A model generated the notes under the pieces. The model saw nothing but the letters and a program-made list of their open reading frames with translations. It did no database searches and was not told the DNA's origin. 64,000 nt of DNA, from assembly GCF_963675165.1 (NCBI RefSeq), contig NC_087393.1, forward strand, positions 4,768,202 through 4,832,201, read 5' to 3'. This stretch comes from Halichondria panicea. Its lineage: Eukaryota; Porifera; Demospongiae; Suberitida; Halichondriidae. The position numbers and the translations under genes are program-made. Shown here piece after piece: positions 22,421 through 40,702 of the stretch (positions are counted from its first letter, which is position 1; every line of letters starts with the position of its first letter).

Positions 22421-22960
22421 TTACGATCGTACAGCTATACTGTTAGGAAATTTCGCTTTTATCAATTGTCCAGTTTGATAAGCAGTTAGAAACTTGAAAG
22501 CAGTTTTTCGATCTTCACATTGTAACAGAGAAATGATACTAGCCAGCATTGTAAGTCCATCAAAAATGTATTCGAACAGCATGACAGGTAGTAGCAGCAA
22601 CATAAGCACTATGTTCAGAGGTAACTGGACAGCTCTTAGCAACATTTCAGACATTTTTTGGTAGGGTTCTATAGGGAAATCTGGGGAGGACAAAGACAAT
22701 ACAATAGTGAACACTTGAGAGTTTTGACTTGCTTTTTGCTAGTCTGAATGCAACTGCTTAGTTTAGATCTACTATCTATAGCTATAATTATATAAAGCTA
22801 GCTGGCAGGCTTGTACCAAGGTTCAAGCTACACAGGTAGGCACACACCACTCACCAGATATTCTTAGAATCACTGAAAGGTGTATGAGCTCCAATCACTT
22901 CACACTGCTTCTCCAAAAATTTTAATAGTGGAAAATGAATTTTGTCAAACTTGTTTTATC
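22421..22960 (-). CDS. Possible small two-helix membrane protein (77 residues), hypothetical
   Basis: The frame starting at 22654 reads MSEMLLRAVQLPLNIVLMLL and continues with a second hydrophobic stretch (GLTMLASIISLL), ending at 22421 with a basic tail. A plausible spliced 5' UTR supports transcription: a GTGAGT donor at about 22858 and a TCCTCCCCAG acceptor at about 22695. Joining these in the frame of the upstream exon gives a stop at the junction, so translation should begin in the second exon. I do not recognise the family. It could also be a non-coding tail of neighbouring transcription. Confidence 0.35.
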
Positions 22961-23148
22961 CTCATCTACACAGCATGTGTGTGACGTATGCCACATATGC
23001 TGGACTCGTGCACACAATCATTCATGCACATGCGCTCTAGACTGTTTGGCATGTGCGTTGAACATGCATGTTGCATAATGGCTGCAAATGACTGCATTAC
23101 ATGTGCTCAATAACAATGAATAGGTTTACAACAATGGCTGTAAGTTGG

Positions 23149-26100
23149 TTAAAAGTTTGATACAGAAGTGAGTCCTCTCTCAGCGAAAAATTTATGTCTT
23201 TTCTTGTCCGGGTTTTCAGATTTCGGGGCAAAGAACGAGCTGATCTTGGCAATACCAGCACTGTCCTCGTCTTCATCATCATCAGGCCTGTGTATGTGTG
23301 TGGGGGGAGGGGGGGATTTATGTCACATATAGTATTGAACTTTCCTACATGTATATTGGTGGAAAAGCAGGGTTGGTTTCAATGCACAAAGAAAAAGTTA
23401 TAAAATGAGCTAATTAGTTACCTCACCATTGCACATCGACTGCCTTTGCGTCCAGTATCGTCTGACAGGTGGCCCAGCTGAACCTCACCACAGTAGGGTA
23501 GCCAAACACAGGGTCTATGTTCCTGCCCAGCCAAGACTTAGTGTTAGGGTCTAATGGGAGTGCAATCAATCAGTGTACATACAATTACAATAATTATATT
23601 TAATAACAAAATGCTTAAAATACCATTAACACAATGTCACCATACACCAACAATACATGTGAAAAAAGCTCATGAAGGCAGTGCAACCAATAAAGAGACT
23701 ATTGTCAAGTACTCTCCTGTTGTTGTTGTTAACTACAGAAAATGCTAATCAGAATGTCACCTGATACTGTACCACATTAGTTCTAGGTTATCCCATAACA
23801 GGGTTTCATGCATCAGTAATATTGGTAATACACAGATAATTACCATGAGAACATTGTGGACTCAACCACAGGCTCCATGTAGCCTAGTAGTAGCTCCATG
23901 TAGCCTGACCCAGAGGAAGTATGACAGAGTACCATCGATTAGGCTTGGTCACATACAAAAATTCAACAGTAGAGTCATTGTTGCACGTGACCAATTACCT
24001 CTAATCGAGGTTCAGAGGTACACATGTCGGACCTCCTCTGGCCTTGACCAAAAAACTTTGGGGGCTACTGAAAAGTGTTATCAAGGCATCTTTAGAACTT
24101 CTTGAAGAGCTAATAACTTTTTATTGAGCTAAGGCCAAAAAATAAAGGAGGGTAGGTACATTGTAGAAGGAATGTGTGTGAATCAAAGATAAATCAAACT
24201 GTTAACAACATGTTGATGACAACGCCATCACCTCATGAATGGGGCTGGCAATGAGGTAATATATACACAGCAGCGGAGTACTCTAGCAACATGAGCGTAT
24301 GAATAACATAAAAATCAGTGAGAACACTCCACTTATCTTAGAAATGACATCAAACCCATGTACCAGGTTGATGTACCATCGCTTCCTAATTACTGACCAC
24401 AACAGAGACAACTTGTACATGTACATGTAGTGTAGTGTAGGATACAAAACAATGATTACAGAATTGTCATAGCTATTGATGTAATTATAGATTCCTCTCT
24501 CAGATTACATGGTCACTATAGCACCCAACTGCACAGTTCCTAAACTGTTGACAGGAACAAGAGCACTTCCTATAGGCTTCAGGGAAACTAAGTACCACCT
24601 AAAAACACCAGAGGCTATATTGAATGATAGCAAGATGAGACCAATGCACTCTCCCCAGCTGCTAAATTGCTTGAATCTATTCATTGTACACTTAAATAGG
24701 TAGCATTCTTAAATGAAAAATCAAGTACAGATGTGAATAACGGTTAAGACATCAAATACCATCTGGAAAACGCATGAAACTAAGCAAAATCATGGCAACT
24801 TCCTCTATGAATTCTAACGAAAATACATGTATAGCTATACGATACGATAGTGCGTATGAAACCAATCAGAACCAACCAGCCTACATGTATGTATAATCAT
24901 AGTTTATAACACACCACCCAGACCGCACTGTGTGTGTTGTATTACACTACCAACCACGCACTCTTGTGCAATATCAGCTGTTACGTACGTAGTGAGGATT
25001 TGTGAAATTATTCTATGTTTGGCTTTAAAGCGACGGACTCCAAACAATGGAGCTCATTGTGTGTAAGACAATGCCAAAGACTTACAATATACAGCAGTTA
25101 CTAAATGCTAATTAAGGCATTTACTGTAATGATTTAAGAGCTCAGGACAGTGACAAAGTTCAATGCTGAAGGACAGTATAGTTCAGTGGGTATTGAGGTG
25201 AATACATTGAGGTGAAAGTGCACACACAAACAGTGAAAACCTCGACACATAGAGTAGAGAGGTGGCCTACATAGCTAGCTGCTAACACAGGTAGAACCAC
25301 ATGTATAAAGGCTGACTGTATTATAGGAAAGGTGACCACAATACCTTACATTAACACTACACACACAGACTATTAACACTACACACACAGACTACAGAGA
25401 GCAAACACCCACAGCAAGACAAGGATTGAGCTATTATAAGGTACCACAACACACCCACACACCCACACATACACCCATTTACCTGTATTACCACATGCTA
25501 GAAGGCTGACTGCATTACAGGGTGACCACAACAGAAAGGTTTCATAAAGAAATACATTAACATTACACACATGGTGACACAGGCTCTAAGAGCTAGCACC
25601 CAGCAAGACAAGGCATGAGCCATTAACACACACACACACATACAGACCTGCAGGATAGCCACTTCCAAGATCACTGTCACCAAACTCCTCCTCCACAAAC
25701 TTCCACCTCTTCAAGCACTCATCTCGTATCACCTGTAGCCATGGACATGCATGAATCTCTAGTAGTACTTGTTAACAATTATATGTTCTCCCAATGTTTA
25801 GGTTAAGTGCTCAAACCACAGCACCGCCACTACTGGGAACACGTTACTAATGGTTTCCAACTATTCCCATGCTCATGGTTTGTCTATAAGCCAGCACATG
25901 GTCGATTGATAGACAACATGATGATAGCATGTGCTCCTGATGACAGACTTGCAGCACTGATCACTGTATATTGTGTATTGTGTTTATGTGTTGCCTATAG
26001 TTACCTGTGTATGCACAATTGAACAGACAGGCATACCAAACATTGTGTGATGCACGTACAACTTTTCACATCACTTGAAATACATGAAGTTTGTTGCTCA

Positions 26101-27783
26101 GGGGACCACATAACTTCATTAATGTACTAAGAGGATTGTACCTACAGTATATGCAGTATATACACTATACATGATGCAGTGACCATGGAATCACACTCAG
26201 TAATAACATTACACAGCTTACCTTAGCACAGATACTGGCTGCACTGACTATGGGGTAGAGAGCGTCAGCCTTCTTGGCCACTGTGATGCTCAGCTGGGGA
26301 AACAAGTCACTCAGCTTGGCCTCATACTTGCCAGGGTCACCCACTGTGTCCACGTACACCTGTGTTGATGAGTACACGTAACTAAAGTAAGTACAAAGTG
26401 AGGCCAATCGAATGATGGTTGAAGTTAACAAGTGTACAAAGAGGAGGTAAACACTCTTAATTAATTAATTTTAGTGACTAGCGGATACCAGCAAGGGCTA
26501 GTGTGTGTCACTAGTCAACAGTTTACACACACAACTGGCGTGTATAAGGTAGCACGAGGTAGCATGAGGGGTGATTGTGTGTGTAGTCACGAATAACAGG
26601 ATATCAGCAGGTAGATGTTGGCCAGCTTCATACTTTGACAAAACACACAAACACGCCATGTGAGAGAAACTCCCACAGTGCTAGTTAGCAGTAGATACAG
26701 AATTCTAAAATTAGACAATACTATCTCATGTTCTGGCAACTTCTGCCTATTAAATTATACCTCAGTCAGTTTAACTCCATCAGCCAGGGTCCTGCGAATG
26801 AGCCCAATAGCAGCATCATGTGACAGGGCATTCAGACTGTACTTGGTCCTATAGCGAAGAAATTCAAACATAATAATTATAATGGTTGGAGGAGGCTAGC
26901 TGTCATTATTATTGCAGTCTGATTGCTGGCTGGCCTTTAAAGTCGAGGCTGTATGCACAATTGATCTATGATAGCTTTGTGGAAACAGCTACTAGTACTC
27001 TACGTTCTATTGCTAAACGCCATTAAAGATTATCTTTTGCTACCTCTGTAGCATGCTGTTGGAGATGTGATTTGGAGAGAGGACCTCAACTTTCCATCCT
27101 ATGTACTCCCCCGATGAATTGATATCCTTGAATAATTTGTCACGCTGATGTTCCTTCAGGACCTTTGAGTCTGCATGCATTAAAAAACAGTGTCACTTAA
27201 CATTAGTATATATAATACACACAAGTTAGTATTACCTGCTACACCAAGATCTTTGACTTGCTGTTTCTTCGATACAGGGCAGAAAGCTGCCCCATACACC
27301 ATCGGACCTAATGGGAGGAGCAGAACAGAACAAACTTTCAAAGTAAGGTGCCAATAAAAAATAGTACTACGTATACGTAACAGCAAGACACGCACACAAA
27401 ACCAATGAATTTTGGTGCTAATAATAATAAAAATGGGCGAAATGTTGCATATTTAGAGAGAGGGTCGCCTTTTAACACTTTATAGGCCAAAACAAACTAT
27501 TTAAAATCAACGCTGTTTACAAGGCGAACTACACCTTCATACCTTCATACAAACCATTGACTTTATGAGCTCGAGCCAATACAGAATAAAATACTAGCTA
27601 AGCTGAGGTCAAGGGTCAGGGTCGTTTAGTTTGCTTACCTAGCACAGGACCTCTACCAGCTTCGTCTATTCCCAGACAGCACTCTTCATCTCTGCTGGAG
27701 GCTGGTACTTGTGACTGCAGACTACGACTGAAGAGAGTATCAGCAAGGAAGAGATCAGCACTACTAGCTTCTTCACTCGCCAT
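23149..27783 (-). CDS. RNASEH2A: Ribonuclease H2 catalytic subunit A (8 exons)
   Basis: Exons lie at about 27783-27642, 27308-27237, 27172-27044, 26849-26762, 26358-26222, 25731-25647, 23550-23427 and 23287-23149. The active-site motif [11 protein letters not shown] gives the first Asp-Glu pair, VYVDTVGDP the next Asp, and [18 protein letters not shown] the last, so the four catalytic acids are present. Later landmarks are [34 protein letters not shown] and the C-terminal [17 protein letters not shown]. RNase H2 removes RNA from RNA-DNA hybrids and single ribonucleotides in DNA; it acts in the nucleus with subunits B and C. The intron at 25646-23551 is long (about 2.1 kb) and holds only repeats. 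It is head-to-head with the GNAT gene. Confidence 0.95.
25290..25590. repeat. Imperfect tandem duplication in RNASEH2A intron 6
   Basis: Blocks around 25297-25395 and 25490-25590 share AAGGCTGACTG, GGTGACCACAA and CATTAACA-TACACACA in the same order. They are separated by (CA)-rich DNA. No coding content is seen. Confidence 0.55.
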
Positions 27784-27904
27784 TCTGTGCCGGCCACGTG
27801 GTCAAGGTATGCGGAAAATAGGGATTTCTGTATACTATAAATATCCTAACACACACTCACACCCACGCATAATCACCTACCCACCCACGCACACACAGGA
27901 AAAC
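27784..27904. promoter_or_regulatory. Divergent promoter: RNASEH2A / GNAT gene, with E-box
   Basis: This 121-bp spacer contains CACGTG at 27795-27800, just upstream of the RNASEH2A ATG. Its small size makes a shared promoter likely. Confidence 0.55.
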
Positions 27905-28423
27905 ATGTCTCTGTCACTGGCTACACGAGAGGCAATACCATCAGATGCTGACTCGATCCATGCTATTCATCTTGCTTGTATTCACGAAATATGCTCGACG
28001 TTCTACAATAAAGATCAAGTAGACACATGGTCAAAACGTTCTACCCCTGAGCAATTTGCAAAACACATCACCAACGAAGACTCTGTGTTCTTAGTTGCGG
28101 AGACACCCACAAAAGAAGTAATCGGTTTTGCACACTTTGGTAAAAACAAAGACTCAAGATTTTCCAGCAAAGTTGACTTTGAGATTTACGGATTTTATGT
28201 TAGTCCATCCCATGGTAGAAAAGGTGTAGGGAAAACGCTAATGGCTGAAGTGGAGAGACAAGCTGTTGATTTAGGACGTAAAGGAGACATGGGTGTGTGC
28301 TCAACACTGAATGCTGTGCCTTTTTATGAGAAGTGTGGATTTGTTGTGATCAAAGATGGTACCCGCTGCATAGGGGGCGCCTGTCAAGGACTGGAGAGCA
28401 AGATTATGGAGAAAATAATTTAA
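27905..28423 (+). CDS. GNAT-family N-acetyltransferase, single exon
   Basis: A protein of 172 residues. ATG 27905 is preferred over in-frame 27809 because the extension is low-complexity. The fold runs from ATREAIPSDADSIHAIHLA through VIGFAHFG to FEIYGFYVSPSHGRKGVGKTLM, where the acetyl-CoA pyrophosphate loop (Q/R-x-x-G-x-G/A) reads RKGVGK, and then NAVPFYEKCGFVVI. Such enzymes acetylate small amines or protein N-termini; the substrate is unknown. The short, intronless gene and PFYEKCGF style resemble bacterial stand-alone GNATs, so horizontal origin is possible but unproven. The 3' end has AATAAA at about 28460. Confidence 0.85.
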   Translation: MSLSLATREAIPSDADSIHAIHLACIHEICSTFYNKDQVDTWSKRSTPEQFAKHITNEDSVFLVAETPTKEVIGFAHFGKNKDSRFSSKVDFEIYGFYVSPSHGRKGVGKTLMAEVERQAVDLGRKGDMGVCSTLNAVPFYEKCGFVVIKDGTRCIGGACQGLESKIMEKII

Positions 28424-28609
28424 CTTTATTAGGGACTGCAGTTAATTGTGTATTGTATGCAATAAAGAAACGTTTGTAATTTTATTGTCACTGTTTTGCA
28501 CATGCAACAATCAATTTTATTGCCATTTGTGTGTGTACAAACTGATAAAAATTATATACAGTCAGTATACGTTATAATTATAGATAAAAGTGATCAAAAG
28601 AATTAAAGT

Positions 28610-29947
28610 TTAAGATTTTTTACACAGTTGCTGCAGTTGTTCCTCTCTGTCATTGTAACAGCCTAGGAAACTGTTGCTTGAGTAGACCACGGGTTGTCCA
28701 CAATGAAGTGCTAGCTCATCCGACGCAACGGGACCATCATTCCACATCAAATCAAATCCACCAATTCTCTTTTCAGTGCCACTTAGTCGTCCCTCCATGT
28801 CCACAATGTGCAGCATATCCGTTAGGAGTCCAAACTTGAGGTCATAGTCTGTTTGGCTGCTTGCTGTGAGGCTAGGAGAAGCGTTGACTTCAATCAGCCA
28901 CGGCTTGAGGTTATCATCAAACATAATGTCAAATCCATACATCTCGAAACAGTGCTTGTCATTGATAATGATTTTTTGAATACTCTGTAAGCTCTTTATG
29001 AATATTTCGTCAATTTGCTGAAACAACCTTCGCACAACTTCATGACCGTGTCTTGCCGTCAGGTACATACGAAATTCCTGAAGGCTCCACTTGCAACCTT
29101 TTTGAGGATCGTAATCTGGTGCCGTTTTTTGTATGGCCACATTTGTAAGATGCACGAAAGCGTCACTAATCGAATTGAGAGAAAATCGGGCGTTTGAGAA
29201 TCTTGCAAATCCACTTCTGTACAGCCAGACCTTGAGTGGTGTGTAGGACATCACTAGTACATACACACGAATATCGAATTTCTTTCCACCAATTAGATAA
29301 GGGTTTTCGATGTAACGCTGAACAACGTAAGTCTCGGGAGGTTCACGTTCGTTTTTTTCATCATCACGATTGCGGTGATAGTAGTCTTCCTTCTTCCAGT
29401 CAGTAATATCTTTAAGTTTTCGAAACAGGAAAATTCCTTTCCCCTGTGCTTTGCCTGCGGGTTTCATGATCCAAATAGTGCCCGGGTTGCGTTTGAATTG
29501 GTCGACAAACATATGATATTCTGACGGTAGCTCATATGTCGTGGGGAAAAAATCACATTTGGCAGCTTCAATTTTCGATTCTTTTTCGTACTGTCGTTTC
29601 AGTTTCTTCAGATTTCGTGCCATGAGATTTTTTCGGCTGATTTCGTAATGATTCCTGAAATGGCAAATTCGCTGATGTTCCTCGAAGTAACATTGATCAA
29701 AGTGATCCTTCATCCAGCCCACATCACACCAGTAGAAGTCCCAATCCTCTCCTTCCTTGACTTCTTGCCATCCTCTTGTTTTCATAACAGCTCCAATGGT
29801 GTTGTGCAGAAAAGTTCGATAGCGGATTGCTCGATCATGAACCTTGGTTTGTTTGACTGGCCTGGTACTTATAAGATATGAAGGGACTACAGTGGTAGTA
29901 CCTTCAGGCTTTGTAGTTGCCTTAGAGTCTCTTTTGCTTGTGGCCAT
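28610..29947 (-). CDS. TTLL9: Tubulin tyrosine ligase-like protein 9, single exon
   Basis: A protein of 445 residues, collinear with vertebrate TTLL9 (about 440). Landmarks are [45 protein letters not shown], the ATP-grasp segments [18 protein letters not shown] and [31 protein letters not shown], and the metal/ATP site [20 protein letters not shown]9 is a ciliary tubulin polyglutamylase-type enzyme. The gene has no introns, unlike nearly all its neighbours, so a retroposed copy that replaced the parent is plausible. The frame is intact. It lies 306 bp from the 3' end of U2AF2, a spacer with no visible feature. Confidence 0.95.
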   Translation of the reverse strand: MATSKRDSKATTKPEGTTTVVPSYLISTRPVKQTKVHDRAIRYRTFLHNTIGAVMKTRGWQEVKEGEDWDFYWCDVGWMKDHFDQCYFEEHQRICHFRNHYEISRKNLMARNLKKLKRQYEKESKIEAAKCDFFPTTYELPSEYHMFVDQFKRNPGTIWIMKPAGKAQGKGIFLFRKLKDITDWKKEDYYHRNRDDEKNEREPPETYVVQRYIENPYLIGGKKFDIRVYVLVMSYTPLKVWLYRSGFARFSNARFSLNSISDAFVHLTNVAIQKTAPDYDPQKGCKWSLQEFRMYLTARHGHEVVRRLFQQIDEIFIKSLQSIQKIIINDKHCFEMYGFDIMFDDNLKPWLIEVNASPSLTASSQTDYDLKFGLLTDMLHIVDMEGRLSGTEKRIGGFDLMWNDGPVASDELALHCGQPVVYSSNSFLGCYNDREEQLQQLCKKS

Positions 29948-30253
29948 CTTGCTTGAGTTAGCTGATTTCCATGGTAACTATTATACCCTGTACTTGTGAA
30001 TTATCTCACCATCATACAGATTGGGAAGATAATGTATTCATAGGCATAAAAGTTTGTCATACAAAAGAAGCCCATTTCTTTTACAAAACCTTTCCAACAG
30101 CCACATGTCTACTATTGAGAGGTATAATAATGCCTCTTTTTAGTTAGACCACATGCACTTATAATAATTTATGCCAACAAGAAACATCAAAATGCATAGT
30201 ACAGTCATAATTATAGTCATACACGTACGTACATTCATAAGTTCACTGATTGT

Positions 30254-35130
<4,877 letters not shown>

Positions 35131-35369
35131 CTTGTGCAGTATCGCATCCACTAGGAAAAAGGAAGAGAAAATTCGTGGTTGGTGATGGAGTTTCTATTGA
35201 AAGCCCACCTTAGTGTTCTTTTTTAGTCACGTGGGCTAGACCTTACACCTTACTTTCTATGTGGGCGTGTCTGGGCTTGGCCATTTAATATTTTGGTATT
35301 TTGGGATATTAAATCACAGAAAGCTATACAGTCTTTATAAGAGTGTTATCAAGTAGAGGAAGACAAGCA
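35131..35369. promoter_or_regulatory. Divergent promoter: U2AF2 / G-gamma, with E-box
   Basis: A 239-bp spacer with CACGTG at 35228-35233. It is the third E-box found in the divergent spacers of this window. Confidence 0.55.
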
Positions 35370-36857
35370 ATGGATCAGGTATGAAAGGGCTACCTTATAA
35401 TAAGCTAGATGTGATGTTGTTAGCTTGTAGAGGGAGATAAGGGCAGAGAGGTTGTTGTTGACAAACAGTGCTTTTGTGTTTTTGACTCTCTGTTTACAAA
35501 GTCAAGTTCCTCTACCCTACATGTGAACTGCTAAAAGCTTAATAGACTGTTTCTAGAGTCCTTGGCTCCTCTCATAATGAAACATGGCATAAATATAAAT
35601 TATCACTATTGGTGTAAGCAGCAGGAGTACATGTACTCCTGGTGTAAGTACACACCCTCCGTGTTGTTTGGTATTTCTTTGTTTACTGGAAGCAATGACA
35701 GTTTGTCATAGCACACTTCATTATCACTCGACAGTTGAGATTTCTATCAATAGCAAGTCTGTTATTTAATAATCAAGTCTTGAGACGTTGCTCTCCTCAT
35801 TTAATTTAGAGAATGGATTCTGAGAAACTTGAACAGCTGAATGCACAGTTGAAGAGAGAAGGGAACATTGAGAGAGGCCCAGTATCAGCCAGTGCCAATG
35901 CGTGAGTGAACCTCTACAGCACTACTAACTTGTATAGTGTCTACTGTGTAGATTCTGCACTCAAATTTAATACCACTAATTCATTGAAGTATGTACCATT
36001 TTAATAGCTTGCTCTTAACAGCTTGTTCATTATACCACCATAGCTTGCTCTAAGAGCATTAAGCTACCATACCTTGTAACTGCATGCTGTGTAAGTGAGC
36101 CTCTACAGCTTTAGCTTGTATAGTGTATAGGTGTAGATTTTGTACCAAAGCTTAGTACCACTATTTCTCATTAAACGACCTAGGTCACTCTTGAGAGCAT
36201 TGAACTACCATACCTTGTACGTGCGTACGTACTTGTAATTATACACTTAGTTCCGCTGCACTGGAATGCTGTTCACACATGCAAGTGATCTCGTACAAAG
36301 GAAGCAACTGGTATATTATACATAAGCCTTTGATAGCCACATATCAATTTACATTGAATTTCCCCGAGTGGGGTCAAAACTATGGGATTAAGTTTCGTTT
36401 GCAGTAGTCTACTTTTAACAAATCCAAACACAATATTAAGTGCCTATTGGTATGCTTTCAACATCAAGGTACTTAGTGATGCTTCACTAATGAAAGTACC
36501 GCTGGTGCTGATGCCTCGGTGGAGGTGCCAAAGCTATAATTACAATTTACCGAGTACACATGCAGAGAATGGTGAAAAAGAGTGGGAAATGATTGTTGTA
36601 AAGAAGATGCTGAAAGTTCAAAGTTCATAATTATTAATGGCTGCAAGCTAATGAAGAACAGCTAGTGTGTCTTTGCTGCTCTTTTCTCACTCTTGCAGCT
36701 ACCAATAGCTAGCATTCTAGTACACACTACATTGATTGCTTACTCTCTCCCCTGCAGGATTAAAGACTTCATGATGGCCACACCAGACCCTCTGATAGAG
36801 GGCGTCCCTAACAAAGACAACCCCTTCATATCCAAGAGAACCTGCACATTGCTATAG
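35370..36857 (+). CDS. Heterotrimeric G-protein gamma subunit (3 exons)
   Basis: Exons 35370-35378 (MDQ), 35810-35901 and 36758-36857 are in phase and give 66 residues: MDQRMDSEKLEQLNAQLKRE, then ASANAIKDFMMATPDPLI and GVPNKDNPFISKRTCTLL. The N-terminal helix, the NPF block and the CaaX box CTLL (leucine last, so geranylgeranylation expected) are all typical of G-gamma. It partners G-beta at the membrane downstream of receptors such as the adhesion GPCR in this window. The first exon has only nine coding bases. It is head-to-head with U2AF2. Confidence 0.92.
35902..36225. repeat. Tandem duplication in G-gamma intron 2
   Basis: Two blocks, starting at about 35902 and 36092, share GAGTGA-CCTCTACAG, CTTGTATAGTGT, GTGTAGATT and GAGCATT-A-CTACCATACC in order. 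The first block includes the exon 2 donor, so the second holds a donor-like copy. Confidence 0.6.
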
Positions 36858-37353
36858 AGACGGACCCAACATTTCAAACTGTTACGTAAAAACAACACTG
36901 ACCAACACATTTTGTTATCTAGTCTAGAGAGAGAGCAATTGCACTGTGTCGTTTATCTGTTTAGTTTCCTTTGGTGTATTAAACGTGTGCTGTGAAAATA
37001 CATTTTTTAATCCTTTCCTTGTTGCTGTGAAAAGTTGCACTATATTAAGGGATTTGTACTTGATTTTAAGTGTACATGTAAGCCTTTAAGTTAATAGATT
37101 CTGTAAAGATTCACCTTGGAGTGATTGCCATTAGCGGGTGTAGTTTTGGGGGACAAAATATTTGTCATGTTGAGCAATATTTATAGTCATGCAGTTCGTG
37201 GATCATATTTTTGTGGTTGCTGCTTGCACTGCAGGTATATAAAGGGTAGTCAATCATTCTTAGTTAAAATATTCAAGTATATGAAAAAATTTGACTTACT
37301 AATTTAATGTTGTACAAAAATTTCCATAATTAACCTAGCTAGCTATTCAGTCT
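36858..37353. other. Convergent spacer between G-gamma and LMF1
   Basis: 496 bp of 3' UTR or spacer. A weak poly(A)-type region (GTATTAAACG) lies near 36980. Around 37130-37170 there is a degenerate trace of the MITE family (GGGGGACAAAATATTTGT). No gene is seen. Confidence 0.5.
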
Positions 37354-38075
37354 TCAACTCTTAGTTTTGTTGTACCAAGTCCAGCCTTGCTGTTTGGCTA
37401 CTTTTTGGAGATGTTCCTTAGCAACGACGGGAATATATGGACCAATCAGTTTTCTTTCCCACCAGTGACCTTCGTCAGCTGCTTTACTGCCGAGACGAGC
37501 GTAGGTATATTGATAGTGCTGTGCACGAATGAACCTGTGTGAGGAGTGTGGGTGGATGTGTGAGTGGATGTGTGAGTGTGTGTGTTAAGTGCTTTGTACG
37601 ATACCCCACTTATCGATAGGTCATGTAAGAAAGAAAATGAGCAAAACAATCTCTCAAGATTATCTCTGTATAATGGCTTCCCCCAAGGTGCCCACTATAA
37701 AAACGATTCCACCGCATTAGATTTGTGAAAAACCGGTTTTTAGCAGTATAATGCACTAGGATCACTTTATACTTACTTAGGTGGTTTGTTCCTGAAAGGG
37801 TTGTGTTCGACCAGACTCTCCACTGAGGGGTCCTCGGACACTATCTTGGCAGCCAAATGAACCAGCCACGGGTTATTATTGTAGTCCTGGAAAGCTGCAA
37901 ACCACATCATCCAGTCCAGGCGGTAATGATAAGGGGAAATGATGCAAGGACGACGATCTGTGCGGCCAGGTTTGCATTTAAATTCAATCTCTAGCCACGA
38001 TGCGTTTGGTCCAGGGTCTGAGCTGAAGGTGCCTTCTAGGACCACTTCTGTACGGCTCTTGGTGACGCTGTGAAG

Positions 38076-38169
<94 letters not shown>

Positions 38170-40658
38170 TGGATACTGTTAAGTAAACTCAGTACACCTA
38201 TATACTCAACTTGAGGGTCAAAATATACAACCCTACCAGGAAAACAGGCATAACGATAACGGTGACAAGTATATGAAAAGTGACCTCCGACAGTCCACCC
38301 ACTCTAGATAGTGCAGCAATACATACCGTACAGCCCCTGCAACGCACACATGCACTTGGTACTACAGGCTGTACGGTCGTAGACACATAGGCTGGACTAT
38401 GTACGTACCTTCCAAACGCTCCGTATGTGTTGACAATCTTGAGAGAGTTGAAGGAAGTGTTCATGACTTGATGCTGAGAGAGGAGGTTTAGGACCACTGG
38501 GATGCTCAGGTAACCTAGCAACAATGCCACGCCCACATTGGACACTTGTCGAACGTAGTAGCCTGAAATAAAAAACGATTTTCACATGCATGCAATTACT
38601 AACAAGTACATTAAGATCTGGGCATATTTCTTAAAATGAGGCCTTTTGACAACTATCTTTGACTGCTCATAACTTTAGCATTCCCGCAAGTATCAGAGAA
38701 ATCGATACGCTGGATGACGAGCACTTTTTTAAACCACTAGGGGATTAATTTTTTGCTCCTAAGGCTAAACGATATATGAATCATAATATCTCCCATAGCA
38801 CTAGGAATGGTGTTCTTACCCAAAGGTTTAGCTGTTTCCTTCTTGGCCTCTTGTTGGAGTTGCACCACTTTCTCTTTAGTAGCTGCAGAGAAGAGCCATT
38901 GCAGGGAGAGGTCATCAAAGCAGAAGATGGCTGACAGAATGGTGAGCCAATTGAGGAAGCTTAGATTACCGCTGAGTATCAGCATCACCTACAGTACAAT
39001 CATTGTAAGTGGTAGCGGCGATTCACAATATTCAATCCCCAGATCTTAAGGTATGGCTGATAAAAACATCGAATAAATATCGTATAGCAGGTGAGTTTCA
39101 TGAGTAAACATTTTTTGCTTTTTAACAAGCACTGCATTGCATGCGTTCCAGTGAACCACGCCTGGGTAAAATTTTCGCTGAGGTCAGCTTGCCCACGAAA
39201 GTTACCCGCTATACGGTAGGCAGACTACAACAAGAGTGTTATGTTTATACCTGAAAGATGATCTGCACCACTCCACAGGTCAGTCTAAAAGGACGAGGGA
39301 GGAAGATGAGAAACGGAACCACTAACTCCACAAAATGGTTGCCCAGAGTCTCAAGCTTGTGCACAAAGGCAGGACTCTGATGGAGAAAGTAACTGAGAGG
39401 GTTGGGAACTGGCTGAGTCTGTAGGGAGTGAATAGTAGCAACTAACACCTTACACTAGTATACATGTATATACGTGCATGAGGAACAAATGGACACATTA
39501 TGATCACACTATAATACGTAACAGGAGTCCTGCACATAATTATTAGATTATTACCATCGCTGACCTCGTAATGATAGTCCATGCATGTCAAATCCCCCCA
39601 GCACTCGTCACCTCTGATCTTGATCAGTCCCTGTAAAATAAATAAAAAGTTTGATCTTTTCACCTAAATCAGTATTATTGTCTAAGCGTTCGTCCACTCA
39701 CAGCTCCTATCATGATTCTGAAGAGAAGCCATCTGTTGGCCCACACTGCTACCCAGGGAGTGGGTGTGCCTCGGGGAAACTGCCTCAGGCTGAATAGAGG
39801 CACCATGATCAACGCTAGGAAACCAATCTCAAGAAGCTGGACCTCCCAACCTGTGTGAAGGGACTGTGTGTGAAATGATAATACAATGTATAGCTATAAA
39901 TTCAGACAAAATATGAAATAAACGACAAGATGACTACTATCAGGATGTGTGTTGTGTGTATGTACAATAAAAATGACAAGTTCCAGTAGTGCAAGTTAGG
40001 CTGGAGAAAGCAGCAAAGGTGTGAGGTAGGCATCACTAACTCTCAAATACAACAACTACAGGGCAAGATGGACTAAATGACAAGACTACTGCCTTTTCAA
40101 GTTTGGAACTTCAATGCTGATAATGAAATCTCACAATACACTCTAGAGTCACATGAAATAATGCAGCAATTTGATTGGACGACTCACCAAAGGCATACCA
40201 AATCTGCCCCACGAATACAAGAGAGTGGTACAAAACTCTCAACACAACAAAGATGAGCACATTTCCTGAGCCCAGAAACAATAAGATGGCCGAGAGTGAT
40301 ATTCCGAGGTAAGCCACCAAGTCTAGAGTGAGGTCAACATAGTGTTCAGAGATCCACCAAAACAAACTGGGCCCTTTCAAGAATGCATCCATAGTAACAG
40401 TCGAGTTAGCGGGCACCTGAAATAGGTAAAAATATCATGAAGTAACCTGTTGGTCCATTTAATTTAGCGTAAATTTAGAGATTCGCAAATGCAAATGCAA
40501 AAATTGTGTAGCCTATTTATAAATTGAGAAAGAATGCACAATTGCTTCTCACTCACTTCCAGAGCCGTTCTGATTCTGGAATAGAACACTGGAATGGGGA
40601 GTAGACCGTTGGCACCGATAAGTTCCTTGTTCTGGTTCAGTGCCACCAGGAATGCTAC

Positions 40659-40702
<44 letters not shown>

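Noticed and set aside
27809-27904. N-terminal extension of the GNAT gene
   Set aside because: Low-complexity Thr-His-Pro-rich translation of (CA)-rich leader; the GNAT fold begins just after ATG 27905.
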